A stretch of 23,826 bases of DNA, taken from contig MU130031.1 in NCBI GenBank assembly GCA_015039465.1, positions 38,872-62,697 of the forward strand, read 5' to 3'. The stretch is from Phlegmacium glaucopus (taxonomy: Eukaryota; Basidiomycota; Agaricomycetes; Agaricales; Cortinariaceae). Below the pieces are notes generated by a model. The model had not been told where the DNA came from and searched no databases. It worked only from the letters and a program-made list of their open reading frames with translations. The first letter of the stretch is position 1. Each line of letters starts with the position of its first letter. Shown here one piece after another: positions 8,209 through 17,557 of the stretch. Both the position numbers and the translations under genes were made by a program.

Positions 8209-10120
8209 TCACCCCAAATTTACATCTCCAAGGGGCTGTCGTTTCCACAAGCAGTTTCGCAATGTTTGCAGCTCGGAACACATCTGTTTTTGGGATGAGG
8301 CAGCCTGATATGTAAGCAATTAAGTGAGTGAAGTGGCCATGTACCTTGCTCCCCTTGCAGGTGTGCCTCTTGCTCTCCGAAAAGTCAATGAGGCAGAACC
8401 CACCTTCACGAGCACGCGCAATATTCCGGGGTTCGAGGTCTTCATGAGTTATCCCAATACGATGAAGGTCCCGTACCAACTTATACACTTGAGATCTGCA
8501 GGAAATCGACATCGTCAATGAGAGCAATTGCTTCGGCATGATTGCTACCGCTTACCGCTCAGAATCGGTAAGCTCTCCCCACTCATTCAGAACGCCATCA
8601 CATGAATCGAGAATGAGAACGGCCACGCCATCGCCTTCGAATGCACCATAGCAGCGAGGAGCGATACGATCATGTGGTTGACAAGATTGGTATGCCTTCT
8701 CCAAGGTAAGGTAGATGTTAAACTCATCATGGAGCCGTTGTCGGTTGTCTGCGTCAGCACGGCGTAGCACCTCGACGATCTTGGCGATGAAAAAGTCAAC
8801 GCTGCCATCAAAGCGACATTGCCAGACATTGCCAGTTGACCCAGACCCTACAAAGCGGGTCAGCCACAGGCGCCGTTTCCCATTCTTGGCGCACTGCGGA
8901 AGGGCAAGCATATTGTTCGAGAAGGGGTGGAGATGTATCCAAACTTGGGAGGATTCAGGCGAATTTTGGGAAGACGAGGTGATCTAAGAATAAACGAGCA
9001 AGACAAATGACAGGCGACAGGAGGCATGGACAAACCATTAGCCCGGACTCAGCCTTCCTCTGGCCAGTGCGGTGACGGTTACGGGTATTCGGAGAATCGT
9101 TCGCTATTTCTTCTCCTGAACTAGCTGAATACGCTGAACCATCATCGATGTCATCTTCAGGTAAAGGACCCTCGTCTTGTTCTTCGTCAAGTTCCATATT
9201 GGGATTGAATTCGGTAGGCTCGACAGGAACCTTTTTGACAACGGACAAGATGGCGCCGAGGAGTGCTCGAAAGGGCACTGATGAGTCATCGATGCTGATC
9301 ATTGGCGAGTAGGCAAGGAAAGGGTGGTGATCGTCCCTCACAAGGCGGCAGACAATCCAGTAATTATGGCAGGTAATAAAGAGCCATTCCATCCGTCTTA
9401 GACCCAAATGCAATGCAGCCTACATGTATTTCTTAAACGCCAGCGTTGTAGGTGACGAAAATAGCATACTCACCTTTGTAAGCATTTTCGGCGCCAAAGT
9501 TTGACTGGGAGCCCACGTCAACTCGATACCACTCTGCGGTAACAACCCGCGAACATTATTCATGACCGATGGGGATTTTGCCTCAAGGAGACCTCCGTCC
9601 TTGCCGTCCACTTCTAAAACGTAGTCAATCCTGGAGCTCCCTCTGTCCGCCACTTGTTCTGTTTTTACCAGGAAGTCGTGTCTACCATATTCCCACAAGC
9701 AGTCCCCTAAAGCTTCGAGGACGCCTTTGTCTAACAACTTCCGACTCTGCTCCAAAGATCAGCCCGAATTGCTGGACCTCGAATGAAGAGCTAAAAACTT
9801 ACGTGGCTTTCGCTTGGATTCCTTCTCCAATCGAGGTCTTCTCGGCCACGCGCAGTGAGCTGTATCCTAGGTGAAAACCGCGATAGGAGTTGCTTTTCAG
9901 CATCCGCTACCAAAAGGGTATCTCCAAGGATGTTCTCGAGAGTACTGCAAAGTTTCTGAACAAGGGTATTGTCTTGCACAGCGTGGTTGGCTTTCCACTC
10001 CCTCTCGACCAACGGGACTTCAATTAGAGATATGTCTGTGGTGCCGGCAGATGGTCCTTCGTTAGGTTGAGGGAATGGGAACGTCGCATGTTCCACCAGG
10101 AAATCATGCAGGTTGGACAT
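8209..10120 (-). CDS. PD-(D/E)XK nuclease-like + protein kinase fusion protein (549 aa)
   Basis: This is the only clearly intact gene here. Six exons, 10120-9803, 9746-9474, 9419-9036, 8983-8556, 8495-8345 and 8304-8209, splice to 549 codons without a stop. All five introns (40-60 nt) start GT and end AG, and their phases agree. Residues 107-200 hold a restriction-nuclease-like signature: SRIDYVLEV (Asp147) then LLEAKS (Glu161-x-Lys163), followed by a predicted strand-rich region (WLFITCHNYWIVCRLV). About 265-325 is an acidic, Ser-rich linker. The kinase spans about 364-520: glycine loop GSGSTGNV (371-378), Lys393 in FFIAKI, catalytic loop THEDLEPRN (Asp487, Asn492), metal motif IDFS (505) in place of DFG, and a CSELQ-type end. 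Such nuclease-kinase fusions occur in fungal Crinkler-like proteins, where the domains are proposed to act on host or rival nuclei. That role is inference here. There is no obvious signal peptide. The last 40-nt intron is the least certain; without it the frame runs on to 8153. Confidence 0.85.
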
Positions 10121-10728
10121 GATGATGGACGGTTGAATCCGTGGCTAGCTTACATAAGGGTTTCCCACCACCCTAACTCTCGATTAGATTGACTGCATGC
10201 CTCCATAGTATCGGGTCTTTACACACCATGTACTCGCACATGATGCAATAGACATTGTTCCATGTTACACTGCCCCCTAACCTTTCATTTACAGCTATTT
10301 CTTTAGTCTCACACAAGTCTAAGTTACGGTTACCTGATTAAGTCACTATGACATTAGAGCAAAAATGTGGCCAAAATATATTACTTCTTTAACCTTTCAT
10401 TTACTGCTTCCTCTAATGCTGTAAGGAATGGATAACTCCTGAATACGGATTACGAATCACATCACGTGACTTAGGTCACAAGGACTTTCGCATATCATTA
10501 TGTCTCGTTTTAGTATCTTTCGAGCCACTCGAGTGGCCTCCATCATTGTGGCACGCATTGTCCTTAGAACAGTATAAATACGGTATAGAATTACACAGAA
10601 TAGAGTCATCTTTTTCCCCAAAATACACTACAACCCCAAAATACTATAATCCAGTCCCGCAGAATCTAGCTATCTTACAATGCAAAACATTTAATTCTGG
10701 AGATGTTTCAGCCCTATCTGAAATATCT
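10121..10728. other. Upstream region of the nuclease-kinase gene, no gene seen
   Basis: AT-rich sequence without a convincing frame. TAACCTTTCATTTAC occurs twice (near 10278 and 10390). It includes the presumed promoter of the leftward kinase gene and ends where METTL16 tail homology begins. It is not repeated elsewhere in the window, which supports one foreign segment running from about 8052 to 10728. Confidence 0.45.
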
Positions 10729-10773
10729 CTCTGGGATGATTTCCAAGATAAAAATATTAGTGATAGGCCTTGA
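10729..10773 (+). pseudogene. METTL16 C-terminal tail remnant (unit 1)
   Basis: WDDFQDKNISDRP and a TGA match the last codons of the METTL16 copy that ends at 19679 (GDDLQNKNISDRP, stop). The sequence after the stop (ATACTTGTCCATT...) is also shared, so this is the true right-hand edge of a METTL16 copy whose body is gone. Confidence 0.7.
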
Positions 10774-10775
10774 TA

Positions 10776-11270
10776 CTTGTCCATTCAATTATCCAGTTGA
10801 AGTGAGTAAAAATCGTCTAAAGTATATTCGCGTGATCCATGTTCATAGATTCCTCAGGGTAGGAAATAAATAAGAAATGTTTAAACTCCCAGATTTTCAG
10901 ATGACTCCTTACATGTAGAGTGTGTTTCGGAAAACTGCTAACATTGCATTATATCTTGGTAGAGGAGTTGTGGGCAAGGGATCGGTACGATCAGGTCCTT
11001 CGAGTGTCGCTGTTTTAGGGGTCTCGGGGGGAGCAGCGGGTGGCTGAACCTGCCAGTGTGACTTTAGGGTTTCGACCAACCATAACTCATGAACAGTACC
11101 TCGTGTTCGCCTTCATCGTTCTCTTCTCCAATAGCTATTCTGCTCCTTCCACTTTGAATCTTTATCCTTCTGTTTTTTTTTTGTGCCTTCAGACTTGACA
11201 CCACCGTTTGTTTTGGGTTTTTCAATGTCATATTACTCCATTTCTCCTTCCCAGTGAGCTGATATCCGTA
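10776..11270 (-). pseudogene. Kelch/DUF4110 gene, internal fragment (unit 1)
   Basis: The sequence aligns with Kelch copy A 6745-7195 in the same orientation, including GGCATTATATCTTGGTAGAGG-like and CCGTCGAGTGTCGCTGTCTTAG-like blocks and the KGGAKSKGA-like Lys/Gly stretch near 11200. It has no flanking Kelch exons, and its frame is broken by several indels. It directly follows the METTL16 tail, exactly as at 19685-20190. Confidence 0.65.
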
Positions 11271-11771
11271 CCTTGTTTAAAAAAGATCAGAACACGACCT
11301 ATGTCATGTAGCATATGTTCTTCAACGAAGAGGCTGTCACTCATGTCAAGAGGCCATACGTTGTCGACTCGAGTTGGTTACCTAGCCTCGTTCGGTTCCG
11401 GAGATCTCATAGAGTCTTACTTTTTATTATGTACAAGGTGCCAGGGAAGTCCAACAGTGGGACGGAACACGACCTCGTTGCCAGGCCACATTGGAAGTTG
11501 ATGTACATAATAATGCCTTACTTCCAATAACGGATCAGAACACAAGCTGCATACACGAAAGCCTGGCACGATGACACGAGAAACCCTCCAACGAACCTTC
11601 GAAACTTGTTCGTATGACCCGGCACCCGTCCAAGAGTTATCCACTTTACACGATACAATTTACAAAGGCATTTGAGATAAGTGGACGTGCAGATCGAGAG
11701 GTACTAATTTTCTTTTACTACAAAAAAAGAATGTGCATATATTGACCTCCTTTTTATAAATATTGCAACAG
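11271..11771. repeat. Duplicated spacer of unknown content (unit 1)
   Basis: This matches 20191-20664 closely: GTTGTCGACTCGAGT, GGAAGTCCAACAGTGGGACG, CCGTCCAAGAGTTATCC, GATAAGTGGACGTGCAGATCGAG. The stretch just before 11771 ends in an intron-like TATAAATATTGCAACAG acceptor. I recognise no gene. A leftward open frame (11417-11644) is discussed under rejected items. Confidence 0.5.
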
Positions 11772-12065
11772 GTACAAAAGCCAAAGAGGCTATTGAAACA
11801 GAGTAAACAGAAAGGATTACTAGGCGCTTCTAGAGATGCAGACCCGAAAACGATCAAAAAAGTGTTCTTTTTTCCTTCTTCTTCAAGTTTGGTTCTTATT
11901 AACCACTTACTTACCCCGAGTAGCCGCAACGCAGCTAGCATCACACACCCCGACAAAGGAAATTCAGAAGCCAAAATGGCACTCCTCAATGAAGCCTACG
12001 AAGTCTTGTCGAATCTTGAATTAAAATATTTCAATAATGGGGAAGACCCAATGGATCCTATGGCT
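11772..12065 (+). pseudogene. J-domain (DnaJ) fragment, DNAJC7/p58IPK-like, unit 1
   Basis: After the acceptor at 11771 the frame reads KRLLKQSKQK, then ASRDADPKTIKK. An intron-like stretch runs from about 11860 to 11920. The frame then reads SITHPDKGNSEAKMALLNEA and YEVLSN, ending near NGEDPMDPMAQ at about 12065. HPD is the J-domain tripeptide that stimulates Hsp70 ATPase, and the order LKQSKQK-J domain resembles TPR-J co-chaperones of the DNAJC7/DNAJC3 type. Lesions: codons for the DYYxVLG helix are deleted between KQK and the ASRDAD stretch, and there is no TPR part and no start codon. Confidence 0.7.
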
Positions 12066-12420
12066 CAGTACTGTTACACAGGAAAAAAGATCATAAATTT
12101 GATCGATATGATATTCATAATCACTATGATCATCGCTTTAGTGACAGATTTTAACGATGGATCATGGAAGGTTACCCAAGGTAACAGGTTGCATAACCAG
12201 TGTCTGCTTCAAACTAGTTAGTGGTAACACAGACCGAAAATCTGATTCTGATTATGACAGTAACAGTTTGTTAAGATCATCACGAACTTCAAGCTTTACC
12301 TAAGTGTCTGTATTTGATATAGATGCCAGGCTGTTATATGAAGCAAGGGTCAGAGATGCAATAGGTCATTAAAACAGACATGAAGCCATGAAGCTAACTG
12401 TTGTAGACTCTTCTGCTATT
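12066..12420 (+). pseudogene. 7-TM gene 5' flank and truncated first exon, copy B
   Basis: 12066-12230 repeats the 7-TM upstream block also at 3255-3455. 12240-12387 repeats the immediate upstream region, including GAAAATCTGATTCTGATTATG (shared with 13284) and GAGATCATCACGAACTTCAAGC-like sequence. An ATG at 12388 starts MKLTVVDSSAIGV, the copy of exon 1 MKLTLADFALIGL, with the critical GCAGAC changed to GTAGAC. Homology is lost after about 12420. Confidence 0.6.
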
Positions 12421-12640
12421 GGAGTATGTTTAAGTCTTTCTCTATGGTCGAGGTCCACGGTATGTCTGAGCATGTACATGAAATCGGTGCACCGCTCTCT
12501 ATTCAGTGGTTTGAGTGGGCCATTGCGTTCAGCGCGGCAGATCCGAGTTGTGTCAGATCAAGTGTCGAACAGATATAAGACTTAGGATACTATTAACTTA
12601 TCTGCTGCATATCCCTTGACACGCCATGACTTTTATTTTA
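12421..12640. other. Unassigned stretch after 7-TM copy B
   Basis: Not repeated in the window. A + strand frame (about 12443-12580) gives a protein-like string (EIGAPLSIQWFEWAIAF within it) that ends at TAA, but I cannot assign a family and there is no exon support. It may be a fragment of another gene. Confidence 0.3.
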
Positions 12641-13435
12641 AAGCTGATCCAGGTGGAATGAGAGATGGCAGACAGACCCTTGGTTCAACTCGGCACTTCC
12701 GCTGAGTTTGAAATAAAATTAGTGCAAAGTCCGAGATCCGAGAGCCGACAGAAGTTCTCGATATTGACAACGGTTAGACCAACCCCTTCAACGCACACCT
12801 ACAAGACGATGGTGCACCACATATATGCATTGACAGAAACATCAAACACAAAAGGTCAAGTTAAATTCACATTAACACGCATACAATAACTTACTGCGCG
12901 TCTTCAAATACTCACTTCATTGTCTTCAGCATCTTCTCTCTCTTCTTTTTACACTCCCTTACGATATACCCAAGATATACCGAGTCGTAAAACGTCTTCA
13001 ACAGATGTTAGAGTGGAGGGAAACAAGATGGGAGTGTTGATCGGTGTGTTAACCATCAGAAAAGCGACCTACCATAGGTTTGTCCGCGTTTGAATACATT
13101 GAATAGAGGTAAGTTGATGAATACATCAAAAGTTTGATCGATAGATAATCACTATAATCATCTTTTTGGTGATATATTTCAATGATGGAAGCCACCAGTA
13201 GTGAGGCCAGGCTTACCTTAAAAAACCCGGTTACCCAAGGTAATAAGTTCCATAGCCCCAAACTAACACATTCCTACCTGACCGAAAATCTGATTCTGAT
13301 TATGACAGCAACAATTTATTGAGATCATCACGAACTTCAAGCTTTACCATATTGACTTTATTTGATATAGATGCTAGACTCTTATATAAAGCAATGGTCA
13401 GAGATGAAATACGTCATTACAACAGACACGAAGTC
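12641..13435 (+). repeat. Duplicated upstream flank of 7-TM copy C
   Basis: Aligns with 3690-4246 (see the entry there), with an extra block at 12680-12780. TATATAAAGCAATGG at about 13383-13397 precedes the ATG by about 50 bp, as in copy A, and is the best TATA candidate. No gene is seen. Confidence 0.55.
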
Positions 13436-14473
13436 ATGAAGCTAACTCTTGCAGACTTTGCCCTCATCGGACTGTTTCTCGAATGCTTCCTCTGCGGTAA
13501 GACATTTTTTGTACAACCTGCACGGCCCTTGCTAAAGAAGTATAATATTAATCTGTCCCAGGACTTTATTCCGGGATATTTGCGATATATTTACAAGGAA
13601 TATTGAAAAGAAGCACCGACAAGAGGAACAATATCCTTGTCTACGCTCTCTGTGCTCTCTACGTTCTATCTGCTGTTAGCGTCGTGGTTGATATAGCACG
13701 TTTCACATATCATGTTAGTAACAATTCTATCAGTAATGATAACCATCTTTTTTTACGCTTTCAGTTGTGCAGGTTATCGGGAATCTGACAACAATATTCC
13801 AACTCAGTCTTGTTCAAAACACAGTATTTGGTTGCTGTGATTTCATCGCTCAATCCATCCTAGTATGTATACACTGCTATGCCTATCATTTATTTTACTG
13901 ATGCAAATCTTAAAGATATACCGTTGCTGGATTGTGTGGGGTTGCAATATTCGTGTTGTGATCCTTCCTTCAATCTTAGCAGTTGCATACTTAGGTCAGT
14001 CAACCTATCTTATTTGACTGGCCACTTTCAAATTATTTCCTCTAGTTACCTGGCTAGCATCTAACAGCTTCCTGTCCATCCTCTCAGGCCAAGTTGTACA
14101 ACCCGACGGGACATATGGGGTGACCCTGTCAGCTCTCGCCATTTCCATGACCGTGAATGCTCTGGTAACGTTCTTAATTGTGTTGAAGATATTCAGGGTG
14201 TACCGTGAAATCAAGTCTACCTCAGACGACCAAAGTTTGGGCGCTACTGCCGGGAGCAAAATTCGGGCTGTCATATTCATAATAATTGAATCTGGCATGA
14301 TATTGTTTTCAATCCAATTGGCTCGGGTCCTGGGTACCATTTTTATAGTGACGGACACTGGCATTAGAATTCTTCAGATCATCATTTTTATCCACCAAAT
14401 GTTGAACGTGATTACAACATCAATCCCTGCTACTTCTCATTTTACTGATAACATGGGTTTGTCTAGGGTATAA
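13436..14473 (+). CDS. 7-TM integral membrane protein of an expanded agaricomycete family, copy C
   Basis: Five exons (13436-13496, 13562-13713, 13773-13862, 13916-13994, 14046-14473) splice to 269 codons without interruption. Introns are 51-65 nt; the third ends in AAG. The seven hydrophobic segments are, in order: ADFALIGLFLECF with YSGIFAIYL; ILVYALCALYVLSAVSVVVDI; GCCDFIAQSILIYRCWIVW; VVILPSILAVAYL; LSALAISMTVNALVTFLIVL; VIFIIIESGMILFSIQLA; IIIFIHQMLNVITTS. The family is common in mushrooms and has no known function. The start follows MKLTLADF, matching the other copies. Oddity: the frame ends SRV-stop in the sequence AGGGTATAAC. One extra G would continue it into the conserved tail 14474-14682, and copy D has the identical end. 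So the gene is either truncated by an old frameshift or ends here by a route I cannot see. Confidence 0.65.
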
Positions 14474-14682
14474 CACCTACAATCATCCTGGTGCGGGTCT
14501 CCATGGGATTGTCCTTCCACGATAAAGAATCCATGAAAGAATCTACCATTGAGAGTTTGCGCTTTGCGGCCAACAATCCAAATTCAATATCGGAAACGGA
14601 AGATCATGACGCCGGTATTGTCAATGAAGACGATAACATTGGCGTTCGACAAGGTGACGATATCGAGATGGTAGATAGATGA
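14474..14682 (+). pseudogene. Detached C-terminal tail of 7-TM copy C
   Basis: In the frame one base off the upstream CDS it reads RVSMGLSFHDKESMKESTIE, then an Asn/Asp/Glu-rich region, and ends DDIEMVDR-stop at 14680-14682. The tails of copies A (to 5301), D (to 21476) and unit 0 (to 3522) end the same way. Such acidic tails close full-length family members, so this is most likely the original C-terminus put out of frame. Confidence 0.7.
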
Positions 14683-15216
14683 TCGCATAGAGCCCGGAGG
14701 CAGCATTCAAGGCAGCATGCACTAGACTTGTAGATATGGTGCATGTACATAAACTGGCCTTGGTCGAAAACTTCCATAACGAGCGCTCGGCACCTTATTT
14801 CACCTTATACCGTAGCCTATTTCTTATTTCTCCCCCCTTGATTATCCATTTTTTGCACCTAGCAGGATAGCCATCGAGCTTGGTATATACATTTCGTCTT
14901 CGAATACTCACTGTATTATATTCAGCATCTTGTCTTTGATTCCTTTGATAATTTACCCAGTCGTAAAAGGCCTTCAAACAATGTTAGAGCGTTGGGAAAG
15001 ATCAGTCCAAATGTTGATGGGGTCGAGATGGTGTTAATCATCATGACATAGTATATAAGTCGTTCCCTTGCCCAATCGGGGAGGGGATGGGTCAATCAAA
15101 CCAACCCATTTTTTTCCATTTTTTCATTGACACTTTTCAAATCAACCAGATACGCATCGACGCACGTACCTAACTCGTGTATAGGTTTGAACTAAAGTCG
15201 TGGCTTAATGGCGGTT
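14683..15216. other. Spacer between convergent 7-TM and Kelch copies, unit 2
   Basis: Non-coding 3' flanks of both genes, a close copy of 5302-5920 with an internal deletion around 14820-14850. No gene is seen. Confidence 0.6.
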
Positions 15217-17492
15217 CTAGCGTCTATTACGACTAAACCCAACAATTCCTCCCGCAGAGAGTGGTAAACCTCCTCCCGCAGCACCTCGTCTCATCTCCTC
15301 TTCATCCAACCCTGCCTCTTCCAGAATCTTCTCAACCTCAGCTAAAATCGGTTTATACGGAGCTAAGGGCACACGACAAAAATGATCAGAGGACGGCCAG
15401 GTTACATAAAAACCAAAGCTAATAGAACAAACGTACTATATCGTTCTTTAGAAAGTGGAAATCCATCTCTGCGTAGTTGCTTCCCTTGATTGTGGTTGTT
15501 GCCATAATCCTTTTGAGTGCAGTATTCGCCTGGGAAGCGCGGGATGTCAGAAGAATATATAGTAGAGGGAAGAGAGACTACTAACGTGAACGAGCGTAGA
15601 ACATGGCTAAAGTTTCTCCAGGTAATGGAGTACTTTGTGCATCTTCCGGTGAACGTGTGGTGTCTTTCGATACTCCCACGAAAGCTGTTGCTTGAGAGCG
15701 AAGCGCCTTTAGACTTGGCACCACCCTTTGCTTTTGGTTTTTTCAACGTCATGCTGCTCCATTTCCCCTTCCCAGTGAGCTGATATCCGTACCTTAAATT
15801 GTGCATATATATAAAAAAGAATAAAGAATAAAAACAACTTACAAATCATTCCAAAAAATACCTCCCAATGCCTCCTCGTTAGTATCTTCATCTGTAACAC
15901 CTCCAAAAAGGATACCCATTCCTTTCCCCGCCCATAGAGTCATCGTACAACCACTATGAAGAGAAGGCGCGTATGCATCGGATGCGCGTTTACGTCGTTC
16001 CCATTTGATCGTTAGTTGAGTTTGAGGTTGCTTGTTAGGCGCTTTCGATGTAGTCTTTGGCGGTACGTTAATTGGTTTCGAGGCAGGACTTGGATCTGCA
16101 GTGGCGGGTAATGTGATTCTTGGGGAGACATTGGTTAGCATAACGATGTGGAAGAAGATGTGTATTACTTCAATAGCCAGGTATGATCGAGCATTACGCC
16201 AACTGGACGTTTCCCTTTTGCGTATTCCTTGCAATATCCACCCAATTCCTTAGTTGTTAAGTTCGCAAGTCAAAACTTGTAGGGTTGGGAAGGGACAGAC
16301 CGTGTAAGATGATGCCGTCGGCGCAAGACAGAAAAGAGAAACCACTGCGTGGTCTGTTGTTCTCTCTACTGAGAAGGCGATGTTCACCTGGAACTTACGA
16401 GGTAAAAACTCACGATGATTTAGCATCCATTTCTCTAAATTCGACTCGATTCCATCTGTACTCTTACGTGTCGAATAACCACAAGTCGTTTAGATAGCGA
16501 GCTAACGGTTAGGTGTCAGACAACTTCATTTGAAGCCACACAATTGACGCTTACTTGTCACTCCAGGATCGGAGAATCCTCCAAATAGCACAAGGTAGTG
16601 TTTCCAAAAAGCCATTCTACAACCGTTCATATATAAACGTGGTGAACGAGAGATGGGAAGTGATTTAACGCACTAACCGATGTCCAGATCGAGCACTAGG
16701 TCTAATCTTTGTATCGATACGGTCCCCAAGAGTGAGTAGTGATATCGAAGCACCAGAAGTCACGATAATGATGGAAGGTATTTTGATGCAAAGATGAGAA
16801 TTCTCCACCTAATATTTTGAAATAAGGGACCCTCCAGCCGATTATGCGTCGAAAAAGCACTACATACCGAAAAGAAATATCTTTCCACCTCCAGCTAGCG
16901 AAACAGCTACACCATGTGCGGATCTAGGGCCTAGACAAGTTGGAGAAACGAATTTACGCCATTCGTCCTTCTCTGATGTATACCTAAACACATCGTTGTA
17001 GAAATACTGTGATTCAAAAAAAGAAATATTTTAGTGAGTTGTGTAGGAATCAAATGTTTCAGAATGTACCGCTCGCCCATCCTCGCTAAAGAATTCTCCA
17101 CCAATGCACCATAGATGACCTCCATTGGGACAAGCCGTCAAAGTAGCGTTCGCTCGTCGACTAGGAGGTCCTTCCACGAATTCTTCAGTCACCGTATGAG
17201 CTTCTTCCTATTCTTTCCGCATCTACTGACCACAACCGCATTATTATCCCTCTGAGATTAATCAAGTCGATACATCCTTACCTTTTCCAAGATACCTTCA
17301 AGATCATCATCATCTGTATCCGAATCATTCCCCTTTTTCTTGCCAGACTTCTTCCCGCCAGTAGTAGAGGACCCTTTTAGAGTTGATTTGGATTTGAGGG
17401 CGATTTTAGTTTCCTTTCGTTCAGTTTTTTTCGTTGCTTTGGCTTTTTTTGCTGCTTTTGAGGCAGCTGCTGATGAGCTTGAGCCTGCTGAT
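15217..17492 (-). pseudogene. Kelch-repeat/DUF4110 protein (KLHDC4/Kel3 family), copy C
   Basis: The fullest Kelch copy, reading leftward. The exon up to 17282 has the Lys/Ala-rich start (AAKKAKATKKTERKETK) and DDDDLEGILEK. Then 17222-17070 (EEAHTVTEEFVEGPPSRRAN, LWCIGGEFFSEDGRA), 17006-16868 (YFYNDVFRYTSEKDEWRKF), 16808-16678 (GGEFSSLHQNTFHHYRDFW), 16616-16555 (YLVLFGGFSDPGVT), 16501-16414 (RYLNDLWLFDT), further blades to about 15785, and the DUF4110 end at 15219-15217. Family members are Kelch propellers of poorly known role. Lesions: TAG at 17210-17208 in place of the Trp of KEWEE; an extra base in the C run 16724-16727; TAA at 16466-16464 where copy A has CAA; a lost acceptor near 16252; and a 703-bp deletion at 15703/15704, equal to copy A 6407-7109, removing the acidic tract. 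No ATG exists in the first-exon frame. A start at 17563 through a 36-nt intron (17528-17493) is possible. Confidence 0.8.
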
Positions 17493-17557
17493 CTAACATT
17501 ATACGTTTATTTTATGTACATTACTTACATAATAACTGATGTTTCTCTTCCTGACTG
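17493..17557. promoter_or_regulatory. Very short divergent promoter region between Kelch and METTL16 copies
   Basis: The two genes are head to head, with only about 65 bp between the first recognisable Kelch codon (17492) and the METTL16 ATG (17558). The interval is AT-rich (ATTATACGTTTATTTTATG). If the Kelch ATG is at 17563, both start codons sit in one ATGCAT palindrome (17558-17563). A bidirectional promoter is inferred from layout only. Confidence 0.35.

Noticed and set aside
11417..11644. Leftward open frame conserved with 20348-20560, including a 3-bp in-frame deletion and a CSLCxxPLLEVR motif
   Set aside because: Most differences between the two copies change the amino acid and few are silent, so there is no sign of selection on the protein. 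No family is recognised. It is probably just recent duplicated spacer.
12388..12585. 65-codon frame starting at the 7-TM copy B ATG
   Set aside because: Only the first 10 to 12 codons are homologous to exon 1. The rest is unrelated sequence read through after truncation.
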